Assembly: GCF_024626475.1 (NCBI RefSeq)
Contig: NZ_JANKHH010000001.1
Coordinates: 186,001 to 250,000 of the forward strand
Length of the DNA: 64,000 nucleotides
Direction of reading: 5' to 3'
DNA from: Parerythrobacter lacustris
GTDB lineage: Bacteria > Pseudomonadota > Alphaproteobacteria > Sphingomonadales > Sphingomonadaceae
In this document: positions 31,886-39,686 of the stretch, piece after piece
Layout of the letters: each line of letters begins with the position of its first letter
Position numbering within the stretch: position 1 is the stretch's first letter
Translations under genes and position numbers: made by a program
The notes under the pieces: model-generated
What the model was told of the DNA's origin: nothing
Databases searched by the model: none
Seen by the model: the letters and a program-made list of their open reading frames with translations, nothing else

Positions 31886-34507
31886 CTAGAAGTCGACGCT
31901 CACCCTCGCATAGAGGAAACGCCCGCTGAAGCCGAAGGGCGACTGCGAGGAATAGGGCAGGAAGCTGTTGTTGAGCCCGAAGTTGACCCCTCCGACGGTT
32001 CCGAACGGCAGCCGGTCGGGATATTCGTCGAGCAGATTGTTCGCGCCCACCGCCAGCTGGACCTGCTCGAGCGGGTTGAACCGCACTTCCAGGTCGACCA
32101 CCCATTTGGGCGACAGGGTGATGTCGCCCGGGGCATCGCCCTTGGCGACATTGATGTCGTTGCGGATCTGCGGGTTGGTCGCCGATGCGGGCAATCCGTT
32201 GACCGTCGCGGTCGTCACCCCGTCGGGCAGAAACACGCTGCCGAATCGGTTGGCGTTGAGCGAGATGCCGAACGGTTCGCGTTCCCAGGTCAGGCCTAGG
32301 TTGAGCTTGTTCGAAGGCTGGCCGTCGGTCAGGCGGAAACTCTCTTGCCGCGCGAACAGGCGGTCGGCGGTGAAGCCGCTGAATATCCGCCGGTCGGTGA
32401 TCGTGGTGTCGTTGATGTTGTAGCCGGCATTGAGCGTTAGGCGGCCACCGGCAACGTCGGGCAGGCGGTAGCTGCCGACGATGTCGAGCCCTTCGGTGCG
32501 GGTGTCGATCCCGTTGATGAAGAACCGCGCCGAAGAACCGGCCACGTTTGCCGCCTGCAACAGCGCGACCACATCCGCGCCGGTCAGGTTCTCGGTCAGC
32601 ACGATCCGGTCGGAGAGTTCGATGTTGTAATAGTCGACCGTGATGTTGAGCCCGTCGACCATGTTGAACACGACGCCGGCCGACAGGTTGACCGATTCTT
32701 CGGGTTCGAGTGGCTGCGAACCCAGCGCAATCGCGATCGGCGAACTGACCGGGAAGGTCCCGATCTCGATCAGCTGGCCGCCGACGTTGTTGGTCGAGGT
32801 GGTCGAGAAAAACTGCTGCGCCATGCCCGGTGCACGGAAGCCGGTGGATGCCGAGCCGCGCAGTGCAAGGCCGTCGACCGGTTCGAACCGTGCGGCGATC
32901 TTGCCGTTGATGGTGTCCCCGAAATCGGAGAAATGCTCGTAGCGTCCGGCGACCTGCACATTGAACCGGTCGGTCAGATCGGTGTCGAGTTCGACATAGG
33001 CGGCGAAGCTGTCGCGCGAGACGTCGACCGCGGTGGTCGGCGAGAAACCGGGGAACACCTGCGCCCCTGGTGCGGCGTTGAACGGTGCAGCGGAGAACGG
33101 CCCCGCGACATAGCTGCCCAGCTCGCCCGGGCGGATCTTGTAGTTCTCGTTGCGCCATTCGCCGCCGAGCGCGAGCGAGGTCTCGCCGATACCGAGGTCG
33201 ATCGAGCGCTGTGCATCGAAATTGACTGCGGTCTGTCCAGCGCGCAGCCCGCCCGCGTCGAATTCGGTCGGGCTGACATTGCCGCCGAGCGATGCGTTCC
33301 AGGTGTTGGTGATCCGGTAGTCGAGCCGGTTGGAGCCGTAGCCGACGGAGAAGTCGAGGTTCCACCCGCTCGCCTCGCCCCGTACGCCCAGCGTCCCAGC
33401 GATATCCTCGATATCGCTGTTGATCAGCGGCAGAAAGCCGTCCGGATAGAACGGGGTGCCGCCGTTGGCGAAGTCGGTGTTGCGGGCATCGAGCGAGCGG
33501 CGATAGAAGCCCGCGCCATTGCCCTTGCGCTTGCCGTAGCTGCCGAAGGTGTAGACCTCGAATGCCTCGCCCAGATCGGTCCCGGCGTTGAGGAACAGGT
33601 TGAAATCCTCCGACTTGCCGTCGCCGAAGCGGTGGGCGTAGCGGTTGAAGGTCGTTTCGCGCGGATCGCCCAGCCCGGCATAGTTGCGCCGGATATCGGG
33701 GCCCGAACGGTTGGTCGGGTCGCGGTCCTTGTACTCGGCGGTGACATTGACATAGGCGGTATCGCCGACAGGCACGCCGAAGTTGGAGGCAATGGTGATC
33801 GTGTCCCCGTCGCGCCGCTTGCGGTCTTCGCCGGTGAAGGTGATGACCGGATTCTCGCTTGCGCTGGCGGTTAGGGTCGGCGCAACGCTCGCCACCTGGG
33901 CGACATCCTCCATCGTAGTGATGTATTTGCCGTAGGTCGCCTGCGCGCGGCCGCCCTCGCTCTTCTTGAGCTGGATGTTGATCACCCCGGCGATAGCGTC
34001 GGAGCCGTATTGCGACGCCGCCCCGTCACGCAGCACTTCGATCCGCTCGATCGCGAGCGGCGGGATGGTGTTCATGTCGACCCCCGCCGAACCGCGCCCG
34101 ACCGAGCCGTTGAGGTTGAGCAGCGAGGAAATGTGCCGCCGCTTGCCGTTGACCAACACCAGCACCTGGTCGGGTGCCAAGCCGCGCAGCGTGGCGGGGC
34201 GCAGCGAGTCGGTGCCGTCGGTCAGCGAAGGCTGCGGGAAGTTGAACGACGGAACGAGATTGTTGAGCAGGCGATTGGTCTCGGTCGTGCCCTGGTTGAG
34301 CAGCGCTTCGGAAGTCAGCACGTCGATCGGCACGGTGCTGTCGGCAACAGTCCGGTCGGTTCGCCGGGTACCGGTCACGATAATCGGATCGTCGTCGGTG
34401 AAGCCGGTCTCCGCGCCTTCGTCCTGCGCATGGGCGGGCTGGACAAGGCCGGCGACAGCCAGAGCGATGACGGCCGATCCCGAACGGAATGCGAAGCGAA
34501 TGGACAT
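31886..34507 (-). CDS. TonB-dependent outer-membrane receptor
   Basis: An 873-residue receptor: signal FRSGSAVIALAVAGLVQPAHA, a short TonB-box region (DDPIIVTGTRR), a plug domain (STVPIDVLTSEALLNQG to IERIEVLRDGAASQYGSDAIAGVINIQLKK) and a C-terminal beta-barrel ending in Phe (YARVSVDF). It belongs to the subgroup with LAPDQVLVLVNGKRRH in the plug. It imports a large ligand such as a siderophore or oligomer, which is not predictable. No FecR/anti-sigma signalling domain is present. The upstream 230 bp is AT-richer and holds no recognised operator. Confidence 0.93.
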   Translation of the reverse strand: MSIRFAFRSGSAVIALAVAGLVQPAHAQDEGAETGFTDDDPIIVTGTRRTDRTVADSTVPIDVLTSEALLNQGTTETNRLLNNLVPSFNFPQPSLTDGTDSLRPATLRGLAPDQVLVLVNGKRRHISSLLNLNGSVGRGSAGVDMNTIPPLAIERIEVLRDGAASQYGSDAIAGVINIQLKKSEGGRAQATYGKYITTMEDVAQVASVAPTLTASASENPVITFTGEDRKRRDGDTITIASNFGVPVGDTAYVNVTAEYKDRDPTNRSGPDIRRNYAGLGDPRETTFNRYAHRFGDGKSEDFNLFLNAGTDLGEAFEVYTFGSYGKRKGNGAGFYRRSLDARNTDFANGGTPFYPDGFLPLINSDIEDIAGTLGVRGEASGWNLDFSVGYGSNRLDYRITNTWNASLGGNVSPTEFDAGGLRAGQTAVNFDAQRSIDLGIGETSLALGGEWRNENYKIRPGELGSYVAGPFSAAPFNAAPGAQVFPGFSPTTAVDVSRDSFAAYVELDTDLTDRFNVQVAGRYEHFSDFGDTINGKIAARFEPVDGLALRGSASTGFRAPGMAQQFFSTTSTNNVGGQLIEIGTFPVSSPIAIALGSQPLEPEESVNLSAGVVFNMVDGLNITVDYYNIELSDRIVLTENLTGADVVALLQAANVAGSSARFFINGIDTRTEGLDIVGSYRLPDVAGGRLTLNAGYNINDTTITDRRIFSGFTADRLFARQESFRLTDGQPSNKLNLGLTWEREPFGISLNANRFGSVFLPDGVTTATVNGLPASATNPQIRNDINVAKGDAPGDITLSPKWVVDLEVRFNPLEQVQLAVGANNLLDEYPDRLPFGTVGGVNFGLNNSFLPYSSQSPFGFSGRFLYARVSVDF

Positions 34508-34737
34508 GCAGGATTACCCCTTCTTCAGGCCGCACCACACCATGCGACAGCGTAGGGAAATTACACCACACGAAGGAATACAGAAGAATATTACGCAAAT
34601 CCTTCATTGTTCTTGGCGATTTGTGTCTTTCCAGTGACAGCGGGCCATGCGGGAAAGCGGTTTGCGGCCTTGCGCAGATGCCGTAATGGGGCATGCGAGC
34701 GAGCGGCGAGGTGCGTATTTTGACCCGAACACACCCA

Positions 34738-35652
34738 ATGCGACTGGGAATGATCCTCGCCGCACTCCTCGTGGCGCAAAAGGCGGCGGCGAGCGAGTGT
34801 TCCCCGATTGCCGAAGGTTCCTCGCAAATCGTGTTTTCGGACTGGGCGGGTCCGGAACTGCCGGTCTACCTGCATCGGCCATCGGAGAGCGGTGCGGACA
34901 GCCCGATCGTATTCGTGATGCACGGGGTCAATCGCGACGGCGACCGTTACCGCGACGAATGGCGCGAGCTGGCCGAGGAGCACGGCTTCATCGTCGCCGT
35001 GCCCAACTTCGGGCGCGACGATTTCCCGACCACTGCGTCGTACAACATGGGCAATATCTTCGACGGCGAAGGGAATGTGCGTCCGCGCGAGCAATGGTCC
35101 TTCGCCGCGATCGAACCGCTGTTCGACGAGCTGGTCTGCGGGCTGGACGGCCGGCAGCGCGACTATGCGCTCTATGGTCATTCTGCGGGCGGCCAATTCG
35201 TCCACCGCTATGTCGCCTTCGCCCAGGCACCACGCCTGCGGGTCGCGGTGGCTGCCAATTCGGGGTGGTACACCATGCCCGACGCGAGGGAGTTTCCCTA
35301 CGGCTGGGGAGGTACCGCCGCAGGGCTGGTCGATTCCGCAACGGCGTTATCGCGCCCGCTTACGATCCTGCTAGGGACGCAGGATACCGATCGCAACGAC
35401 CCCAACCTGCGGCGCAACGAAGCCGCCGACCGGCAGGGACCGAACCGGCTCGCGCGGGGCGAGACGTTCTTCGCCACCGGTCACGACAGCGCAAGCGCGG
35501 CGCAGTTCGACTTCGCGTGGCGCATCGCCTACGCTCCCGGCATCGCGCACAGCAATGCCGGCATGGCGGCTTTTGCGGTTCCCATTCTGCTGGATGCGCC
35601 TGCGCCGCGCATCGAGGTGAAAGACAGCGCAGCGAGCGGACCGGAGAACTAA
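34738..35652 (+). CDS. Exported alpha/beta hydrolase (PHB-depolymerase / esterase-like)
   Basis: A 304-residue protein with signal MRLGMILAALLVAQKAAAS. IVFVMHGVNRDGDRYRDEWRELAEEHGFIVAVPNF gives the oxyanion region, and YALYGHSAGGQFVHRYVAF the nucleophile elbow (GHSAGG). An Asp region GTQDTDRNDP and a C-terminal His (IAHSN) follow. It resembles secreted esterases related to polyhydroxyalkanoate depolymerase or feruloyl esterase; the substrate is unknown. ATG at 34738 opens the signal peptide; a longer start at 34693 would disrupt it. The stop overlaps the convergent ftsK stop. Confidence 0.82.
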   Translation: MRLGMILAALLVAQKAAASECSPIAEGSSQIVFSDWAGPELPVYLHRPSESGADSPIVFVMHGVNRDGDRYRDEWRELAEEHGFIVAVPNFGRDDFPTTASYNMGNIFDGEGNVRPREQWSFAAIEPLFDELVCGLDGRQRDYALYGHSAGGQFVHRYVAFAQAPRLRVAVAANSGWYTMPDAREFPYGWGGTAAGLVDSATALSRPLTILLGTQDTDRNDPNLRRNEAADRQGPNRLARGETFFATGHDSASAAQFDFAWRIAYAPGIAHSNAGMAAFAVPILLDAPAPRIEVKDSAASGPEN

Positions 35653-37988
35653 AGCGGGTTCCCGTCGCTGTCGCGGTAGATTTCGCGGCGTCCGACGTGG
35701 TTCGCGGGGCCGACCAGCCCGTCGCTTTCCATCCGTTCGATCCACTTGGCGGCGGTGTTGTAGCCGACGCCCATCTGGCGCTGGAGCCACGAGCCGGACG
35801 CCTTCTGGTTCTCGATCACGATCTGGCACGCCTGACGGTATTTGCGTTCTTCCGGGTTGTCCGAGGCGGTGAATTCGTCTTCGAAGTTCATGCCAAAACC
35901 GTCTTCCGGTTCTTCGGTCACCGCGTCGACATAGTCGGGGCTGCCCTGCGCGCGCCAGTGGTCGGCCACCGCTTCGACCTCCTCGTCGCTCACGAAGGGG
36001 CCGTGGACGCGGATCATCGCGCCGGTGTTGGGCTTGTAGAGCATGTCGCCCTTGCCGAGCAGCTGCTCCGAACCCTGCTCGCCAAGGATCGTCCGGCTGT
36101 CGATCCGGCTGGTGACCTTGAAGCTGATCCGGGTCGGCAGGTTTGCCTTGATCACGCCGGTGATGACATCGACCGAGGGGCGCTGGGTCGCCATGATGAG
36201 GTGGATGCCCGCCGCGCGGCTCTTCTGGCTCAGTCGCTGGATCAGGACCTCGATTTCCTTGCCCACTGTGACCATAAGATCGGCCAGCTCGTCGACGATC
36301 AGTACGATCTGCGGCAGCGGGGCGTAGTCGAGCTGCTCTTCCTCGAACAGCTCCTCACCCGTCTCGGGATCGAAGCCGGTCTGGACCCTACGCCCCAAAG
36401 GCTTGCCCTTGGCGATCGACGCGCGCACCTTCTCGTTGAACCCGGCGATGTTGCGCGAATTGACGCTCGACATCATCCGGTAGCGCCGCTCCATTTCCTC
36501 GACCGCCCATTTGAGCGCGCGGACCGATTTGGCGGGCTCGGTCACCACGGGTGAGAGCAGGTGCGGGATATCGTCGTAGGTCTTGAGCTCGAGCACCTTG
36601 GGATCGATCAGGATCAGGCGGCATTCTTCGGGCGTGAAGCGATAGAGCAGGCTGAGCAGGATGCAGTTCAGCCCGACCGACTTGCCCGCACCGGTGGTGC
36701 CCGCCACCAGCAGGTGCGGCATCGCGGCGAGATCCGCCACGATCGGCTCACCCGCGATATCCTTGCCCAGGATGATCGGCAGCGCGCCCTTGTTGTCGGC
36801 GAAAGCGGCGCAGGCGGCCAGTTCCTTCAGCGCGACCATCTGGCGGTCGGCATTGGGCAGTTCGATCCCCATCACCGTCTTGCCGGGGATGGGCGAGACG
36901 CGGGCGGAGATGGCGGACATGTTGCGCGCGATATCCTCCGCCAGGCCGATCACGCGGCTGGCTTTGATGCCGGGCGCCGGTTCGAGCTCGTACATCGTCA
37001 CCACCGGTCCGGTGCGCACCGCGGTGATCTCGCCCTTGACGTTGAAATCGTCGAGCACGGTTTCGAGCAGCCGCGCGTTGCGTTCGAGCGCCAGCTTGTC
37101 GAGCTTGGGGCCCCTGTCGGCGGGTGGATCGGTCAGCAGGTCGAGACTCGGCAACTGATAGCTGGCGAACATGTCGCGCTGTTTCGCCTTGGCCATGCTC
37201 GCCTTTTTCGGCGGCGCAGACGGATCGGTGATCTCGGGCGCGCGGCGGGTGCTTTCGGCGATGACCGGATCGTCCTCCACCATCGCCTTGCGCGCGGCTC
37301 GGTCCTTGCGCCGGGGCAGATAGGGCTCGACCGCTGCGGGCAGTTCGGGCCGGTGCTTGAGGAACCGCGGCAGGGTGAGCAGTTGCACCCAGTCGAGCGC
37401 AAAGACCCGGGTGACCAGCAGGGCCCCGCCCGCCAATGCGGCAAGCCCCATGCCGAGGATCGCCCAGCCGCCCGGCCCGTCGCCCAGCCTTGCGCCGATG
37501 GCTTCGACCGCACTCGCCCCGAGCAGGCCGGTGATGCCGCCCATCGAGGCGGGGAAGTTGCCGCGCTGCGGATCAACCACCAGCGCCAGCACCGTCGCCA
37601 GCAGCGCCATCCCGAGCAGCAGCATCAGCACCGGCCGCCACCATCGGGTGTCGTTGTAGACATCCTCCTCTTCGACATCGCGCCACAGTTTGCGCGCTCC
37701 AATATAGAGCAGCGGCAGCAGGAAAATGGCAGTCCACCCGAACAGGAACAGCACTCGCTCGGCCGCCCAAGCGCCGCTCACCCCCATCCAGTTGGCGACT
37801 TCTGCGGTGGAGGCGGCGGTGGACGGGCTGGGGTCGGTCTGGCTGTAGCTCACCAGCGCAAGGGCGAGGAACACCATCGCGCCGAACAGGATCGCTGCCC
37901 CCGCCATCTGGGCCGCGCGCCGCAGCGAGCGGCGGAAGGCGATCCGCCAATCCGCTTTCGGCGATTTCGAGATGGCTCGACTGGCCAT
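35649..37988 (-). CDS. ftsK: DNA translocase FtsK/SpoIIIE
   Basis: A 779-residue septal DNA pump for chromosome segregation. Four membrane helices lie in about the first 190 residues (AAQMAGAAILFGAMVFLALALVSY and following). A short linker precedes the motor: alpha/beta core with Walker A AGTTGAGKSVGLNCILLSLLY and Walker B QIVLIVDELADLM, plus IMATQRPSVDVITGVIKANLPTRISF. The C-terminal gamma winged helix (RQACQIVIENQKASGSWLQRQMGVGYNTAAKWIERME) reads KOPS-like sites. The ATG at 37988 opens MASRAIS. The 239 bp upstream holds a MITE-like repeat. Confidence 0.96.
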   Translation of the reverse strand: MASRAISKSPKADWRIAFRRSLRRAAQMAGAAILFGAMVFLALALVSYSQTDPSPSTAASTAEVANWMGVSGAWAAERVLFLFGWTAIFLLPLLYIGARKLWRDVEEEDVYNDTRWWRPVLMLLLGMALLATVLALVVDPQRGNFPASMGGITGLLGASAVEAIGARLGDGPGGWAILGMGLAALAGGALLVTRVFALDWVQLLTLPRFLKHRPELPAAVEPYLPRRKDRAARKAMVEDDPVIAESTRRAPEITDPSAPPKKASMAKAKQRDMFASYQLPSLDLLTDPPADRGPKLDKLALERNARLLETVLDDFNVKGEITAVRTGPVVTMYELEPAPGIKASRVIGLAEDIARNMSAISARVSPIPGKTVMGIELPNADRQMVALKELAACAAFADNKGALPIILGKDIAGEPIVADLAAMPHLLVAGTTGAGKSVGLNCILLSLLYRFTPEECRLILIDPKVLELKTYDDIPHLLSPVVTEPAKSVRALKWAVEEMERRYRMMSSVNSRNIAGFNEKVRASIAKGKPLGRRVQTGFDPETGEELFEEEQLDYAPLPQIVLIVDELADLMVTVGKEIEVLIQRLSQKSRAAGIHLIMATQRPSVDVITGVIKANLPTRISFKVTSRIDSRTILGEQGSEQLLGKGDMLYKPNTGAMIRVHGPFVSDEEVEAVADHWRAQGSPDYVDAVTEEPEDGFGMNFEDEFTASDNPEERKYRQACQIVIENQKASGSWLQRQMGVGYNTAAKWIERMESDGLVGPANHVGRREIYRDSDGNPL

Positions 37989-38088
37989 ATGCACCCCTGT
38001 CCTTCTCGGCCCTGTCCTATGTCTGCGATACACCATGAATCCGCCGGGACTCGCCGTCAAGCACGGAGCGGTGAGGCGAAGGTTTCCC

Positions 38089-38227
38089 GGTTCACACGAA
38101 GACACGAAGAGGGCTTGCTTTGCGGCGAAGTCGCCCTTCCAAAGTTGCGCCGGCGAGGCGGGTGTGGTTCTCGGTGTATTGGGCGGCGGTGCCGCAAGTG
38201 CGACAGCTTCGTGTCTTCGTGTGAACC
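38089..38227. repeat. MITE-like element with perfect 21-bp terminal inverted repeats
   Basis: The 21-bp ends at 38089-38109 and 38207-38227 (inner part CACACGAAGACACGAAG and its complement) are perfect reverse complements. They bound a 97-bp interior that lacks a credible gene. The right end abuts the stop codon of the ThiE-like gene. Size and structure fit a non-autonomous miniature element; no transposase lies in this window. Confidence 0.7.
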
Positions 38228-38785
38228 TCAAGAAAGCCCGTCGATCGCAGCCCAGCGCGGCCAGCCGAGCCGCTTTGCACGCGCGTGGGTCATGCCGCCG
38301 AGCGCAATGACCGGCACCTGTGTCTTGCGCGCCAGCAAGCGAAAGCGCACCGGGCCGAGCGGCTTCGCATCGGGATGCGAAGCGGTGGAAAAGACCGGCG
38401 AGAGCAGGATCGCATCCGCCCCCGCACGTTCGGCGGCGACGATTTCCTTCCAGTCGTGCGCGGTGGCGATCTTGAGCAAGCTGTCGTCGCGCGGCATCGC
38501 ACCCGCCGGGCCGTAGACGCCGTCGGCGCGCCATTTTCTGGCCAGCACCGGGCTGCCCGACAGCACCACCACATGGTCGCGCTTCCTTGCCGCATCGCGC
38601 AGCGCCTCGAACCGCTCTTGCCGCGCCCCGGGGTCGAGGTGGTAGTGGCGGAACACGAAACCCGAACCGCGCGGCAGGCAGGCGAGCGCGCCCTCCAACA
38701 CCGCATCGTTGCGCGCATCGCTGAGCAGCCACAGGTCGGGTAAGGCCCACTGGCCGGGCTCGGGAGAGGTCTGGAGCTTTGCCAC
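38228..38785 (-). CDS. Thiamine-phosphate synthase / TenI-like protein
   Basis: A 185-residue TIM-barrel protein, slightly shorter than typical ThiE. LPDLWLLSDARND marks the first strand, VYGPAGAMPRDDSLLKIATAH the middle, and AERAGADAILLSPVFSTASHPDAKPLGPVRFRLLA with VPVIALGGM the phosphate-binding end. ThiE joins the thiazole and pyrimidine moieties of thiamine; TenI paralogues isomerise the thiazole. No thi neighbours are present to decide. Start GTG at 38785 is the best fit; the frame extends upstream but into the divergent yggS gene. The stop touches the MITE-like repeat. Confidence 0.75.
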   Translation of the reverse strand: MAKLQTSPEPGQWALPDLWLLSDARNDAVLEGALACLPRGSGFVFRHYHLDPGARQERFEALRDAARKRDHVVVLSGSPVLARKWRADGVYGPAGAMPRDDSLLKIATAHDWKEIVAAERAGADAILLSPVFSTASHPDAKPLGPVRFRLLARKTQVPVIALGGMTHARAKRLGWPRWAAIDGLS

Positions 38786-38807
38786 GCCCGCGCTATAGCG
38801 GCGCGCA

Positions 38808-39470
38808 ATGGAAAGTGCAGCCACTCCGCTCGAACAGGTCCACGCCGAAATCGCGAAGGCGTGCAAGGCCTCGCGCCGCGACCCCGCAGACATCGCGCTG
38901 ATCGCGGTCAGCAAGACGCAGGGTCCCGATGCGATCGAGCCGCTGCTGGCGCAGGGTAACCGCCTGTTCGGCGAAAACCGGGTTCAGGAGGCTCAGGGCA
39001 AATGGCCTGCGCTGATCGAGCGCTATCCCGATACGCAGTTGCACCTGATCGGCCAGCTCCAGTCGAACAAGGCGGAGGAGGCGGTCGCGCTGTTCGACTG
39101 CATCCATTCGCTCGACCGGCCGAGCCTGCTCACCGCGCTCGCCAAGGCGATGGACAAGGCGGGCAGGCGCGTGCCGTGCTTCGTACAGGTGAACATTGGC
39201 GAGGAAGATCAGAAGGGCGGCTGCCTGCCGAAGGACTTGCCCGCTTTCGTGAGGCAGGTGCGCGATGCCGATATTCCGCTCGCCGGGCTGATGTGCATCC
39301 CCCCGGCCGAGATCGAGCCTGCCCCTTTCTTTGCTTTCCTCGCGAAGCTGGCGGCGGACAATGGCGTGTCGGGTCTCAGTATGGGGATGAGCGGCGACTA
39401 CCCGGCCGCGGTGATGCTCGGCGCGACGCATGTCCGCGTCGGCACCGCGCTGTTTGGATCGCGCGAATAA
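38808..39470 (+). CDS. YggS-family PLP homeostasis protein
   Basis: A 220-residue cytoplasmic PLP-binding protein (PLPBP/YggS) that maintains free pyridoxal phosphate. PLP-lysine Lys36 in IALIAVSKTQ; FGENRVQEAQGKW, LHLIGQLQSNKA, PCFVQVNIGEEDQKGG, LMCIPP and GLSMGMSGDYPAAVMLGATHVRVGTALFG are all diagnostic. The ATG at 38808 is only 22 bp from the divergent ThiE-like start, with TATAGC at 38794-38799 as a possible -10, so the transcript may be leaderless or nearly so. Confidence 0.95.
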   Translation: MESAATPLEQVHAEIAKACKASRRDPADIALIAVSKTQGPDAIEPLLAQGNRLFGENRVQEAQGKWPALIERYPDTQLHLIGQLQSNKAEEAVALFDCIHSLDRPSLLTALAKAMDKAGRRVPCFVQVNIGEEDQKGGCLPKDLPAFVRQVRDADIPLAGLMCIPPAEIEPAPFFAFLAKLAADNGVSGLSMGMSGDYPAAVMLGATHVRVGTALFGSRE

Positions 39471-39514
39471 GCCCGCCGCTCGAGCTTTTCTTCGGCTGAC
39501 AATCTGTCCTGCGT

Positions 39515-39583
39515 GTCATCCCCGGGAAGGCGGGGATCCCGGCTGGACCTCGTTCGATGGATTCCCGCCTTCGCGGGAATGAC
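39515..39583. repeat. REP-like palindrome, second copy of the GTCATCC...GAATGAC family
   Basis: Arms of about 26 bp (39515-39541 and 39558-39583) carry GTCATCCCCGGG...GCGGGGATCC and GGATTCCCGCC...CGGGAATGAC. Same family as 3024-3102. It lies between yggS and the TonB receptor gene, just beyond both 3' ends. Confidence 0.85.
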
Positions 39584-39635
39584 AAGGGAGGGTCAAGCAA
39601 AAGACCTCGTCCAAATAGATCCAAATCGCCCAACG

Positions 39636-39663
39636 AAAAAGGGCGCCCCGCGAGGCGCCCTTT
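39636..39663 (-). terminator. Rho-independent terminator of the second TonB receptor gene
   Basis: GGGCGCC (39641-39647) pairs with GGCGCCC (39654-39660), extended by AAA/TTT, loop CCGCGA. On the minus strand it is followed by T5. It lies about 25 bp after the receptor stop. Confidence 0.85.
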
Positions 39664-39686
39664 CCCTGTTTCGCTGATCTTGCGGA

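Noticed and set aside
38011-38227. Small coding gene between ftsK and the ThiE-like gene
   Set aside because: The short frames there run through the terminal inverted repeats of the MITE-like element and show no protein-like features.
36561-38516. 651-aa plus-strand reading frame opposite ftsK
   Set aside because: Antisense to the FtsK motor, low-complexity composition with no domain, and it runs across the MITE-like repeat.
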